Part shown: positions 17,709 through 26,766 of the stretch, in pieces | How the letters are laid out: every line of letters begins with the position of its first letter | Position numbering within the stretch: the stretch's first letter is position 1 | Assembly (NCBI RefSeq): GCF_015552075.1 | Contig: NZ_JADNDZ010000007.1 | Coordinates: 1 to 51,722, forward strand | Length of the DNA: 51,722 nucleotides | Origin: Collinsella aerofaciens | GTDB lineage: Bacteria > Actinomycetota > Coriobacteriia > Coriobacteriales > Coriobacteriaceae | Direction: 5' to 3' | The notes under the pieces: model-generated | What the model saw: the letters and a program-made list of their open reading frames with translations, nothing else | Told to the model about the DNA's origin: nothing | Database searches by the model: none | Position numbers and translations under genes: made by a program

Positions 17709-19052
17709 ATGAGCGAATCCCTGCGCACCGTGAACGTCGGCCTCATCGGTCTGGGAACCGTCGGCGGCGGCGTGGCCCGTCTGATCAAGAGCCACCACGA
17801 TGAGTACCTGGCCGCCTACGGCATCGACCTTAAGCTGACCCGCGCCTGTGCGCTTGCCTGGGAGCAGGCCGAAGCAGCCGGTATTGAGCGCGAGGCCTTT
17901 ACGAGCGACTGGCATGACGTCGTCACGGACCCCGCCGTCGACATCGTCGTCGAGCTCATCGGCGGCGAGCACCCCGCGACCGAAATCTTCACCACCGCCT
18001 TCGAGAACGGCAAGCACGTCGTCTCTGCCAACAAGGCCCTGCTGGGCCGTCATGTCGAGACGCTCGCCGAGAAGGCGCGCGCGTGCGGCGTGCAGATTAA
18101 GTGCGAGGCCAGCTGCGGCGGTGGCATCCCCATCGTGAGCACGCTTGAGCACGACCTGGTGGGCAACAAGATCCTGACCATCGCCGGCATCCTTAACGGC
18201 ACCACCAACTACATCCTGTCGCGCATGGACGCCGAGGGCGCCGATTACGCTGACGTGCTCGCCGACGCCCAGGCAAAGGGCTATGCCGAGGCCGACCCGT
18301 CCGCCGACGTTGACGGCTTCGACGCCGCCAGCAAGACGGCGATCCTCGCCTCTATCGGCTTTGGCACCCGCGTGACCACCGATGATGTGTACCAGCAGGG
18401 TATCCGTACCATCGGCGCCGAGGACATCGCCCAGGCCCGCGAGCTCGGCTACACCATCAAGCTGCTGGGCATCGCACGCAACACCGACGCCGGCGTCGAT
18501 GTCCGCGTGCATCCCACGCTGATTCCCGCCGACCATATGCTCGCCAAGGTCAACGGCGCCATGAACGCCGTCTACGTGGTGGGTGACGCCGTGGGCGAGA
18601 CCATGTTCTACGGCGCGGGCGCAGGCTCCTTCCCCACTGCGAGCGCCGTCGTGGGCGATATCCTGTCGCTCTCCGAGCAGATCAGCCGCGGCGTGGCTCC
18701 GCTGCCCGAGATTGAGCCCTATGGTCACAACCTCGCCTTTAAGCCCATGGACGAGCTTCAGACCAAGTACTATGTGCGCCTGAAGATCGCCGACCGCGTG
18801 GGTGCCCTGTCCGAGACGGTCGATATCTTTGCCAAGCACAACATCTCGATCTCGCTCATCAATCAGGTCGAAGACGGCAAGTCGGGCGTCAGCGATGCCT
18901 GCTCGGTCATCTTCCTGACGCACCGCGCACTCGAGAAGGACGTCCAGGCTGCCGCCGCCGAGCTTGCCAGTGTCGACTGCGTGGCCGAGGTCGCCAACGT
19001 CCTGCGTATCGAGGACGTCGAGGCCTGGACCGAAGGTGTTATGGCCAACTAA
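17709..19052 (+). CDS. hom: Homoserine dehydrogenase
   Basis: A 447-residue cytosolic enzyme that reduces aspartate semialdehyde to homoserine with NAD(P)H, the branch to threonine and methionine. The Rossmann motif GLIGLGTVGGGVARL is at the N-terminus. The catalytic core includes VSANKALLG, EASCGGGIP, GILNGTTNYIL and the metal/substrate segment AEADPSADVDGFDAASK. A C-terminal ACT domain (about 365-447, starting near YYVRLKIADRVGAL) suggests feedback control by an amino acid, usually threonine. The frame opens at 17670, but ATG 17709 has AAGGAG six bases upstream and gives the normal N-terminus. Single gene, followed by a strong terminator. Confidence 0.96.
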   Translation: MSESLRTVNVGLIGLGTVGGGVARLIKSHHDEYLAAYGIDLKLTRACALAWEQAEAAGIEREAFTSDWHDVVTDPAVDIVVELIGGEHPATEIFTTAFENGKHVVSANKALLGRHVETLAEKARACGVQIKCEASCGGGIPIVSTLEHDLVGNKILTIAGILNGTTNYILSRMDAEGADYADVLADAQAKGYAEADPSADVDGFDAASKTAILASIGFGTRVTTDDVYQQGIRTIGAEDIAQARELGYTIKLLGIARNTDAGVDVRVHPTLIPADHMLAKVNGAMNAVYVVGDAVGETMFYGAGAGSFPTASAVVGDILSLSEQISRGVAPLPEIEPYGHNLAFKPMDELQTKYYVRLKIADRVGALSETVDIFAKHNISISLINQVEDGKSGVSDACSVIFLTHRALEKDVQAAAAELASVDCVAEVANVLRIEDVEAWTEGVMAN

Positions 19053-19083
19053 TCCAACGCTTGCCTAGCAATACACGCTTTGA

Positions 19084-19117
19084 GGGCTCCCGTCCGATGT
19101 GGGACGGGAGCCCTTTT
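19084..19117 (+). terminator. Intrinsic terminator after hom
   Basis: A 12-bp perfect stem (GGGCTCCCGTCC with GGACGGGAGCCC), a short loop, and TTTTGT directly after it. Placed about 30 nt after the stop codon. Confidence 0.93.
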
Positions 19118-19266
19118 GTCTCCTGCCCCAAGCACAACGGCAGAGTACATTTGCGCGAACCGCTCATCGGTAACGCGGGCTACCGTTCACCGATATGCAG
19201 ACGCGACCGATTCCGGCTACCGCTACGCTGTGCTGCGAATGTCCGCCCGCGATGAGAGGAAGCACC

Positions 19267-20016
19267 ATGTTGCTCGAGGGCAAGAAAGCGATCATCACCG
19301 GAGGCACGCGCGGTATCGGCTATGCCATCGCCTGCCGTTTTATCGAGGAGGGCGCCGCCGTCACCGTCTTTGGCTCGCGTCAGGAGACCGCCGGTGCGGC
19401 CGTTGAGAAGCTGACAGCCGCCTATCCCGACGCCAAGGTCTGGGGCCGCTCCTGCGACCTCACCTCGCTCGAGGCCGTGACCGAGGCCTTTACCCAGGCT
19501 GCAGCCGACATGGGCGGCTTGGACACGGTCGTCAACAACGCCGGAATCTCCCAGCGCTCGCCGCTGCTCAACTACACGGCCGAGGAGTTCGCCAAAGTCA
19601 TGGACCTCAACGTCGTCGCTGTCTTTAACGGTCACCAGGCGGCCGCCAAGATTATGACCGAGGCCGGCCACGGCGGCACCATCACTACCACGAGCTCGAT
19701 GGTCGCCAAGTACGGCCAGCCCTCTGGCGTCGGCTATCCAACGTCCAAGTTTGCCGTCAACGGCATGGTCCAGTCGCTCTCGCGCGAGCTCGCCCCCATG
19801 GGCATCCGCGTCAACGCCGTTGCCCCTGGCGTGACTAAGACCGACATGGTCGCCAACCTGCCCGAAGAGGTCATCAAGCCCATCGTCGCCACTATTCCGC
19901 TCGGCCGCATGGGCGAGCCCGAGGATGTCGCCAACGCTTTTGTTTTCCTGGCGAGCGACATGTCCTCCTATGTCACGGGCGCCGTGCTCCCCGTCGACGG
20001 AGCCGCCCGCTCCTAA
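19267..20016 (+). CDS. Short-chain dehydrogenase/reductase (FabG-like)
   Basis: A 249-residue classical SDR. The cofactor loop is TGGTRGIGYA, the structural motif is NNAG, the catalytic Ser is in TTTSSMVAKYG and the catalytic Tyr-Lys pair is in YPTSK. The C-terminal VTGAVLPVDGAA is typical of FabG-type reductases. It probably reduces a keto group with NAD(P)H, but the substrate is unknown, and no fatty-acid genes are adjacent. The frame opens at 19195; the ATG at 19267, with a GAGAGGAAG region just upstream, gives the standard N-terminus. Monocistronic. Confidence 0.88.
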   Translation: MLLEGKKAIITGGTRGIGYAIACRFIEEGAAVTVFGSRQETAGAAVEKLTAAYPDAKVWGRSCDLTSLEAVTEAFTQAAADMGGLDTVVNNAGISQRSPLLNYTAEEFAKVMDLNVVAVFNGHQAAAKIMTEAGHGGTITTTSSMVAKYGQPSGVGYPTSKFAVNGMVQSLSRELAPMGIRVNAVAPGVTKTDMVANLPEEVIKPIVATIPLGRMGEPEDVANAFVFLASDMSSYVTGAVLPVDGAARS

Positions 20017-20060
20017 AGGTCGCAAGCCACGACTTCGAACCTCAACGAGGCCCAACGCAA

Positions 20061-20099
20061 AAGGCGCGCTGTCTGCATCAACCGCAGGCAGCGCGCCTT
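20061..20099. terminator. Bidirectional terminator between SDR and antiporter
   Basis: A 16-bp stem with one G-U pair (20061-20076 with 20084-20099) and a 7-nt loop, between two convergent genes. A run of T-rich sequence follows on the plus strand, and TTTTGC follows on the minus strand. Confidence 0.85.
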
Positions 20100-20137
20100 C
20101 TATTATTTGGACGGAACCCGTATCCCGACATTCCTTG

Positions 20138-21700
20138 CTACTTGCCGTCGTCGTCCTCGGCTTCTTCTCTTGCATAGAGCTCTAGCATGCGGCGGCGATA
20201 TTCGCGCACGGCGAGCTTGGCGCGCTCCAAGCGGCGGCGCTCACGCGGAGTCAGCTCGGACGGGTCAACCTCATCACCATAGGTCTTATCGGCAAGAAGA
20301 TGCGCCGCGTCCACGATGCGGGCATCGATGTGGCCGCTCGCTGCCTCGGCGGAAAGACGCTCGGCAATCGTATCGAGCGTAGGCAGGCCCTCGAATACGC
20401 GACCATGGCCATGCGATGTCAACAGCTCGTGCTCGCGTGCGAGCAGGCTTGCCAAATCGTGATGAGCACGCAGGATGTCGAGCGCATCGGATGGATGCTC
20501 GGCAACTTCTGCCACGGCGGCAACCGGCGCGGCGTCGACCACACGGTAGAAGAGCTGCGCGAGCAATGGCATCAAGAACACCGTGATGGCACCGGCGGCA
20601 ACCATGACCGACGCAATATCTTGCGACAGCGCGCCCGCGTTGACGGCAACGCTTGTCACGGCAACGATGATTGGCAGGGCCGTGGTGCAGTACAGGGCCA
20701 CGGTAATGCGGCCATACGCCGACACATCGCGCGTCGCGGGACAAATGCCCATAGAGATGAGAATCGGCACGGCGCGAATGATCAGCAACGCCACGATAAA
20801 GCCCGCGAGCAAGCCCGGGCGCGACGCCACGGCCGTTAGGTCGATCTTTGCGCCCGATACGGTAAAGAACACCGGAATCAAAAAGCCGTAGGCCAGGCCG
20901 TCGAGCTTGGTCTCGAGCGTATGGTTACCCTCAGGAATGATATAGCGCAGGACAAAGCCGGCGGCAAAAGAACCCAGCACGATATCGAGGTCAAAGACGG
21001 CCGAAAACGCCACGAGCGTGACCAGGATGAGCACCGTCAGTCGCACGAAGGTCTGCGACGTGGTGTCGGCGCGTTCCTCGACAAACGAAAAGAAGCGGCT
21101 GCCGACGCGCCTGGAACGACTTGGGACCACGGCCAGCAACACGCAGACAACAGCAAACAGACCAAGAATCACGAGCGTCTGGATGCCGGTGCGGGCAGAC
21201 AGCAGCACCGACATGGCGAGCACGGGACCGAGCTCGCCCCACGTACCATACGCGAGAATCGAATTGCCAACGCGTGTGCCGGTGAGCGAGCGCTCGCGCA
21301 TGATGGGCACGAGCGTGCCGAGCGCCGTGGAAGTAAGGGCAAGCGTCACGGCGATACCGTCGAAATGACTAACCGAGAACCACGGGGTAAAGCGCACGGC
21401 AAGCCAGGCGATACAAAATGTGACAACCCACGTGGCCATACCGTAGCGCCCCTCGACGCCCGTGATGTTCTTGGGATCGATCTCAAAGCCGGCAAGCAGG
21501 AACAAAAAGGCCAGGCCGAGCTCCGACACGAGCGAGACCTCGGCATCTACATGGATAATGTCGAGCATATGGGGTCCCAGCACCGCGCCGAACACGAGCA
21601 AAAAGACCGTCTCGGGAACGGGTTTCCCGGGAATCGCCGAGGCGATGAAGGGGCTTGCAAAGGCCACGAGCGCGATGATGGCGAGCGAAACAAATGCCAT
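20138..21700 (-). CDS. CPA2-family cation:proton antiporter
   Basis: A 520-residue membrane protein with about 11-12 helices in the first 390 residues. It resembles the KefB/sodium-proton exchanger group: FGAVLGPHML, LGLAFLFLLAGFEIDP (the conserved acidic residue after the helix) and the later GSFAAGFVLRY and PVFFTVSGAKID. The last ~120 residues are charged and cytoplasmic and contain no TrkA/RCK domain. It likely exchanges Na+ or K+ for H+ in pH or salt homeostasis; the cation cannot be told. The start has AGAAAGG seven bases upstream. Single gene. Confidence 0.85.
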   Translation of the reverse strand: MAFVSLAIIALVAFASPFIASAIPGKPVPETVFLLVFGAVLGPHMLDIIHVDAEVSLVSELGLAFLFLLAGFEIDPKNITGVEGRYGMATWVVTFCIAWLAVRFTPWFSVSHFDGIAVTLALTSTALGTLVPIMRERSLTGTRVGNSILAYGTWGELGPVLAMSVLLSARTGIQTLVILGLFAVVCVLLAVVPSRSRRVGSRFFSFVEERADTTSQTFVRLTVLILVTLVAFSAVFDLDIVLGSFAAGFVLRYIIPEGNHTLETKLDGLAYGFLIPVFFTVSGAKIDLTAVASRPGLLAGFIVALLIIRAVPILISMGICPATRDVSAYGRITVALYCTTALPIIVAVTSVAVNAGALSQDIASVMVAAGAITVFLMPLLAQLFYRVVDAAPVAAVAEVAEHPSDALDILRAHHDLASLLAREHELLTSHGHGRVFEGLPTLDTIAERLSAEAASGHIDARIVDAAHLLADKTYGDEVDPSELTPRERRRLERAKLAVREYRRRMLELYAREEAEDDDGK

Positions 21701-21884
21701 GTGATGCCTTTCTCTTGTTTGCGCATCACTGTAGCACCCTCGCCGTCCTCAACGCGCCACGAGCTGTCGTATCATAGTGAGGTTTACAAACATGTGGCTC
21801 AAGGCGACCGCGAGGCTTGCCCCGCAAACCGACCGCTGCCGCATACCGTACCGTACGCCCAACCGATCAGGAAGGCAGGAACCA

Positions 21885-24800
21885 ATGGTCTCTCGTATCT
21901 ACGTGGAGAAGAAACCCGGGTTCGACGTCGAGGCTCAGCAGCTCAAGGGCGAGCTGACCGAAATTCTCGGCATCAAGGGCATCGAGGCCCTGAGGATCAT
22001 CAACCGCTACGACGTCGAGGGCATCGACGAGGAGCTTTTCCGCTCCTGCGTGCCGACCGTCTTTAGCGAGCCCCAGGTCGATGTGACCTATGACGAGCTC
22101 CCTGCAAGCGATGGCGCCGTCTTTGCCGTCGAATTCCTGCCTGGCCAGTTTGACCAGCGCGCCGACTCCGCCAGCGAGTGCGTGCAGCTCATCAGCCAGG
22201 GCGAGCGCCCCGCCGTGCGCTCCGCCAAGGTCTATATGATCTCGGGCGCTCTGGACGAAGCCGCCATCGAGGCCATCAAGCACTACGTGGTGAACCCCGT
22301 CGAGGCGCGCATCGCCTCGCTCGACCTGCCCGAGACGTTGCACATTGAGACCCCCGAGCCCCAGCCCGTAGAAGTGCTCGACGGCTTCCGCGAGCTCGAC
22401 GAGGCCGGCCTTGCCGCCTTTATCGCAGATCGCGGCCTTGCCATGGACGAGGCGGACATCGCCTTTTGCCAGCAGTACTTCCGCGATGAGGACCGCGACC
22501 CCACCATCACCGAGATCCGCGTGATCGACACCTACTGGTCCGACCACTGCCGCCACACCACCTTCGGCACCGTCCTGGAGGACGTGACGATCGATGACGC
22601 CGTGGTGCAGCAAGCCTTCGACCGCTACATGGAGATGCGCCACGAACTCGGCCGCGACGCCAAGCCCGTCTGCCTCATGGACATGGGCACCATCGGCGCC
22701 AAGTACCTTAAGAAGACCGGCGTCATGACCGATGTTGACGAATCCGAGGAGATCAACGCCTGCACCGTCAAGGTAAAGGTCGATGTCGATGGCGAGGACC
22801 AGGACTGGCTGTTCCTCTTTAAGAACGAGACCCATAACCATCCGACCGAGATCGAGCCCTTCGGCGGTGCCGCCACCTGCGTGGGCGGTGCCATCCGTGA
22901 CCCGCTCTCGGGCCGCAGTTATGTGTACCAGGCCATGCGCGTCACCGGCGCCGGCGACCCCACCGTCCCGGTTTCCGAGACGCTCGAGGGCAAGCTGCCG
23001 CAGCGCAAGCTCGTGACCACTGCTGCTGCCGGCTACTCCAGCTACGGCAACCAGATCGGCCTTGCCACCGGTCAGGTCAACGAACTCTATCACCCCGGTT
23101 ACGTGGCCAAGCGCATGGAGGTCGGCGCCGTCGTGGGCGCTACCCCGGCAAACCACGTTCGTCGCGAGTGCCCCGCCCCCACCGACAAGATCATCCTGCT
23201 GGGTGGCCGCACCGGCCGTGACGGCATCGGTGGCGCCACCGGCTCCTCCAAGACCCAGAACACCGAGTCCATCGAGACCTCGGGGGCCGAGGTCCAGAAG
23301 GGCAACGCCCCGGTCGAGCGCAAGCTGCAGCGTCTGTTCCGCCGCGGCGATGCCTGCCGTCTGATCAAGCGCTGCAACGACTTTGGCGCCGGCGGCGTCT
23401 CGGTCGCCGTGGGCGAGCTTGCCGACGGCCTGTATGTCGACCTGGACACTGTGACCAAGAAGTACGACGGCCTGGATGGCACCGAGCTCGCCATTTCCGA
23501 GTCCCAGGAGCGCATGGCCTGCGCCGTCGCCGACGGTGACGTCGAGGAATTCATGGGCTACGCCGCCGAGGAGAACCTGGAAGCAACCGTCATCGCCGAG
23601 GTTACCGCCGAGCCGCGCATGCGCATGGCCTGGAACGGCGTCGCCATCGTCGATCTGTCCCGCGAGTTCCTCAACTCCAACGGTGCGCCTAAGCACCAGG
23701 TTGCCCACGTCTGCGCCCGCAGCGTGTGGCAGCCCAGCTGGGCCGGCACCACGCTTGCCGAGCGCATGACCTCGCTTGTCACCGACCTCAACGTCGCCTC
23801 CAACAAGGGCCTTTCCGAGCGCTTCGACTCCACCATCGGCGCCGCGACCGTGCTCATGCCCTTTGGTGGCAAGACGCAGCTCACTCCGAGCTCTGCCATG
23901 GTCGCCAAGTTCCCCGTGGACGGCGAGACCACCACGGCGAGCGCTATGGCATGGGGCTTCAACCCCTATCTGATGGAGGCCGACCAGTTTGCGGGCGCCT
24001 ACCTGTCCGTTGTCGAATCCATCGCCAAGCTCGTGGCCGCCGGCTTTGAGCACAAGCGCGCCTACCTCTCCTTCCAGGAGTACTTCGAGCGCCTGCGCAC
24101 CGAGGCCGAGCGCTGGGGCAAGCCCATGGCTGCCGTCCTGGGCGCCCTTATGGCTCAGGTCGACCTGGGTGCCGGCGCCATCGGCGGCAAGGACTCCATG
24201 AGTGGCTCGTTTGAGGACGAGGCCGGCGAGCTCAACGTTCCGCCGACCCTGATCAGCTTCGCTGTCGCCGTGGGCAAGGCGGCCCGCGCCGTCTCCCCCG
24301 AGTTCAAGGGCCTGACGCACCGCGTCGTCCGTATCGCCCCCGCCACCTATGGCGAGGACTACCGGCCCGATGCCCAGCAGCTGCTCGCCGCGTTTGACGC
24401 CGTCGAGGCGCTCACTGCTACCGGTAACGCCCTGGCCATCTCCACGCCCGGCTACGGCTGCGGCGCCGAGAGCCTCTTTAAGATGTGCGTCGGTAACCAG
24501 ATCGGCATCGAGCTTGCCGATGATGTAGACGTAGAGAGCCTCTTCACCCCGCTCTACGGCAGCTTTATCGTCGAGCTCGCCGAGGATGCCGAGCTGCCCG
24601 AGGTCGCCGACGGCGTTGTCGTCGAGCCCCTGGGCACCACCGTCGAGGGCTATGTCATCGACACCGGCTCCGAGGTCATCGAGCTCTCCGAGCTCCAGGA
24701 GGCCTGGGAGAGCGGCATCGAGGGCGTCTTTGCCTACCGCAGCGCCGACGAGACCCCCGAGGTCGAGACCATCGGCTTCCGTGCCAAGGACATCCACGTG

Positions 24801-25631
24801 TACAGCGGCGCCAAGATCGCCCGTCCGCGCGTGATCATCCCCGTGTTCCCCGGCAACAACTGCGAGTACGACAGCGCCCGCGCCTTCCGTGCCGCCGGTG
24901 CCGAGGCCGACACCTTCGTGATCAACAACCTCACGCCCGAGGCCGTCGCCGAGAGCACCCACGAGCTTGCCCGCCGCATCCGCGCAAGCCAGATTGTCAT
25001 GATCCCCGGCGGCTTCTCGGGCGGCGACGAGCCCGACGGCTCCGCCAAGTTCATCACGGCGTTCTTCCGCGCTCCCGAGGTCACCGAGGCAGTCCGCGAC
25101 CTGCTCAAGGCTCGCGATGGCCTGATGCTGGGCATCTGCAACGGCTTCCAGGCCCTGATCAAGCTCGGTCTGGTGCCCTACGGCGACATCGTCGACGCCA
25201 CGCCCGATGCGCCCACGTTGACGTTCAACACCATCGGTCGCCACCAGAGCCGTCTGGTGCGTACCCGCATCTCGTCCAACCTGTCCCCGTGGCTGTCGCA
25301 GTGCAGCCTGGACGACCCCTACACCGTCGCCATCAGCCACGGCGAGGGCCGCTTTGTCGCCAACGACGAAGTGCTCGCCCAGCTGATCGCCAACGGCCAG
25401 GTCGCCACGCAGTACGTGGGCGAGGACGGCAAGCCCAGCATGGATCTCTCCGTCAACCCCAACGGCTCCGCACTCGCCATCGAGGGCATCACGAGCCCCG
25501 ACGGCCGCGTCCTGGGCAAGATGGGCCATGCCGAGCGTCGCGGCGACAACCTGTACCGCAACGTGCCCGAGCATGTCCCCGGCGATAAGTTCATGCCGAT
25601 CTTTGAGAGCGGCGTGGCCTACTTCGCTTAA
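21885..25631 (+). CDS. purL: Phosphoribosylformylglycinamidine synthase (single-chain PurL)
   Basis: A 1248-residue enzyme of purine synthesis that converts FGAR and glutamine to FGAM using ATP. The two AIRS-like synthase halves cover roughly residues 200-960: the active-site stretch ETHNHPTEIEPFGGAAT, the zone SDHCRHTTF and the second-half GGKDSMSGSF. The C-terminal third is a class I glutamine amidotransferase (VFPGNNCEYD, GGFSGGDE, nucleophile Cys in LGICNGFQ, and SHGEGRF), so no separate PurQ is needed. The length fits the large form found in many Firmicutes and Coriobacteria. The frame opens at 21777; the ATG at 21885 with GAAGG/AGGA just upstream gives the family N-terminus. Other pur genes are not adjacent. 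A terminator follows. Confidence 0.96.
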   Translation: MVSRIYVEKKPGFDVEAQQLKGELTEILGIKGIEALRIINRYDVEGIDEELFRSCVPTVFSEPQVDVTYDELPASDGAVFAVEFLPGQFDQRADSASECVQLISQGERPAVRSAKVYMISGALDEAAIEAIKHYVVNPVEARIASLDLPETLHIETPEPQPVEVLDGFRELDEAGLAAFIADRGLAMDEADIAFCQQYFRDEDRDPTITEIRVIDTYWSDHCRHTTFGTVLEDVTIDDAVVQQAFDRYMEMRHELGRDAKPVCLMDMGTIGAKYLKKTGVMTDVDESEEINACTVKVKVDVDGEDQDWLFLFKNETHNHPTEIEPFGGAATCVGGAIRDPLSGRSYVYQAMRVTGAGDPTVPVSETLEGKLPQRKLVTTAAAGYSSYGNQIGLATGQVNELYHPGYVAKRMEVGAVVGATPANHVRRECPAPTDKIILLGGRTGRDGIGGATGSSKTQNTESIETSGAEVQKGNAPVERKLQRLFRRGDACRLIKRCNDFGAGGVSVAVGELADGLYVDLDTVTKKYDGLDGTELAISESQERMACAVADGDVEEFMGYAAEENLEATVIAEVTAEPRMRMAWNGVAIVDLSREFLNSNGAPKHQVAHVCARSVWQPSWAGTTLAERMTSLVTDLNVASNKGLSERFDSTIGAATVLMPFGGKTQLTPSSAMVAKFPVDGETTTASAMAWGFNPYLMEADQFAGAYLSVVESIAKLVAAGFEHKRAYLSFQEYFERLRTEAERWGKPMAAVLGALMAQVDLGAGAIGGKDSMSGSFEDEAGELNVPPTLISFAVAVGKAARAVSPEFKGLTHRVVRIAPATYGEDYRPDAQQLLAAFDAVEALTATGNALAISTPGYGCGAESLFKMCVGNQIGIELADDVDVESLFTPLYGSFIVELAEDAELPEVADGVVVEPLGTTVEGYVIDTGSEVIELSELQEAWESGIEGVFAYRSADETPEVETIGFRAKDIHVYSGAKIARPRVIIPVFPGNNCEYDSARAFRAAGAEADTFVINNLTPEAVAESTHELARRIRASQIVMIPGGFSGGDEPDGSAKFITAFFRAPEVTEAVRDLLKARDGLMLGICNGFQALIKLGLVPYGDIVDATPDAPTLTFNTIGRHQSRLVRTRISSNLSPWLSQCSLDDPYTVAISHGEGRFVANDEVLAQLIANGQVATQYVGEDGKPSMDLSVNPNGSALAIEGITSPDGRVLGKMGHAERRGDNLYRNVPEHVPGDKFMPIFESGVAYFA

Positions 25632-25668
25632 ACCTTTCCCATCAGGTACAATCCCTTCGGGTAACAAC

Positions 25669-25706
25669 ACCCGCCACCGACACATCCGGTGGCGGGTTCT
25701 TTTTTA
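25669..25706 (+). terminator. Intrinsic terminator after purL
   Basis: An 11-bp stem (ACCCGCCACCG with CGGTGGCGGGT), a 7-nt loop, then TCTTTTTT. It lies about 40 nt past the purL stop and just ahead of the EamA gene's ribosome site. Confidence 0.93.
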
Positions 25707-25730
25707 CTTCGCGCATGTAGGAAGGACATC

Positions 25731-26666
25731 ATGGAAAGCCGCAAACCGTATCTCGCCACCCTGCCCGGACTCATCCTGGGCTGTCTTGTTTGCTGTGCAC
25801 TCTGGGGATCGGCCTTTCCCTGCATCAAGATCGGCTACGCACTCTTTAGCATCCCAGCGCACGATAGCGCTTCGCAGCTGCTCTTTGCAGGTTTACGCTT
25901 TACGCTTGCCGGCGCCCTGGTTATCGTTGGGATGAGCGCGGCCCAACGCCGCCCCCTCATACCGCAAGCGCGCGACATCAAGCCCATCTTTGTCTTGTCG
26001 CTCTTCCAGACTATCGGGCAGTACTTCTTTTTCTATCTGGGCCTCTCGCGCGCCAGCGCCATGTCGAGCTCCATCATCGAGGCCAGCGCCAACTTCCTCG
26101 CAATCCTCTTTGCCGCCCTGGCATTTCACACCGAGAAGCTCAATACGGCCAAGGTGCTTGGCTGTGCGCTGGGCTTTGCCGGCGTCGCGCTCGTCAACCT
26201 TTCGGGCGCGGACGGCACCTTTGGCTTTACGCTCGACGGCGAGGGCTTTATCTTGGCTTCCACTGTTGCAGGCGCCCTATCGACCTGCCTGATCGGCATC
26301 TTCTCGCGCGAGCACGACGGCGTCTTGCTTGCCGGGTGGCAGTTTTTAGTCGGTGGCGTGGTCCTTACCGCCATCGGGTTTTTGATGGGCGGCACGTTGT
26401 CCCCCACCGAAATCGCCCCCGCCATCGCGCTCATCATTTATATGGCACTCATTTCCGCCGTCGCGTACTCGCTGTGGTCGCGCCTGCTTGCCGTCAACCC
26501 CGTCAGCCGCGTCTCGGTCTTTGGGTTTATGAACCCCGTCTTTGGTGTGGTGCTGAGCGCGCTGCTGCTCGGCGAGGGCGCTGGCACGAGCCCCGTTACC
26601 GTCATCGTTGCCCTGCTGTTGGTCTGCAGCGGCATCATCATCGTCAACAGGCCCAAAAAGGCCTAA
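25731..26666 (+). CDS. EamA-family (DMT superfamily) transporter
   Basis: A 311-residue membrane protein with ten predicted helices in two EamA repeats (about 15-155 and 170-305). Visible features are CCALWGSAFPCIKIGYA at the first helix and, in the second repeat, YSLWSRLLAVNPVSRVSVFGFMNP, both typical of drug/metabolite exporters. Likely exports amino acids or other small metabolites; substrate unknown. The frame opens at 25689, but ATG 25731 with GAAGGA just upstream is the likely start. It follows purL after a strong terminator, so it is probably transcribed on its own. Confidence 0.88.
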   Translation: MESRKPYLATLPGLILGCLVCCALWGSAFPCIKIGYALFSIPAHDSASQLLFAGLRFTLAGALVIVGMSAAQRRPLIPQARDIKPIFVLSLFQTIGQYFFFYLGLSRASAMSSSIIEASANFLAILFAALAFHTEKLNTAKVLGCALGFAGVALVNLSGADGTFGFTLDGEGFILASTVAGALSTCLIGIFSREHDGVLLAGWQFLVGGVVLTAIGFLMGGTLSPTEIAPAIALIIYMALISAVAYSLWSRLLAVNPVSRVSVFGFMNPVFGVVLSALLLGEGAGTSPVTVIVALLLVCSGIIIVNRPKKA

Positions 26667-26733
26667 CGAGCTGCCCTAATTTAGCAGAAGGGATTCACAT
26701 ACTTTAGCTTAATGGAGTACATCGGTGAGCCGA

Positions 26734-26765
26734 GGGGCGCCACGCACGCCAGCGTGCGCCCTTTT
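26734..26765 (+). terminator. Probable terminator after the EamA gene
   Basis: A GC-rich hairpin built on GCACGC/GCGTGC and outer GGG/CCC with a left-side bulge, then TTTTCC. It sits between the convergent EamA and GGDEF genes. Confidence 0.5.
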
Positions 26766-26766
26766 C

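Noticed and set aside
21867-25685. A 1272-residue open frame antisense to all of purL
   Set aside because: A shadow of a GC-rich gene: the purL codon bias (G/C in third position) removes stops on the opposite strand. It is rich in Gly, Leu, Asp, Val and His without any domain, and purL is beyond doubt.
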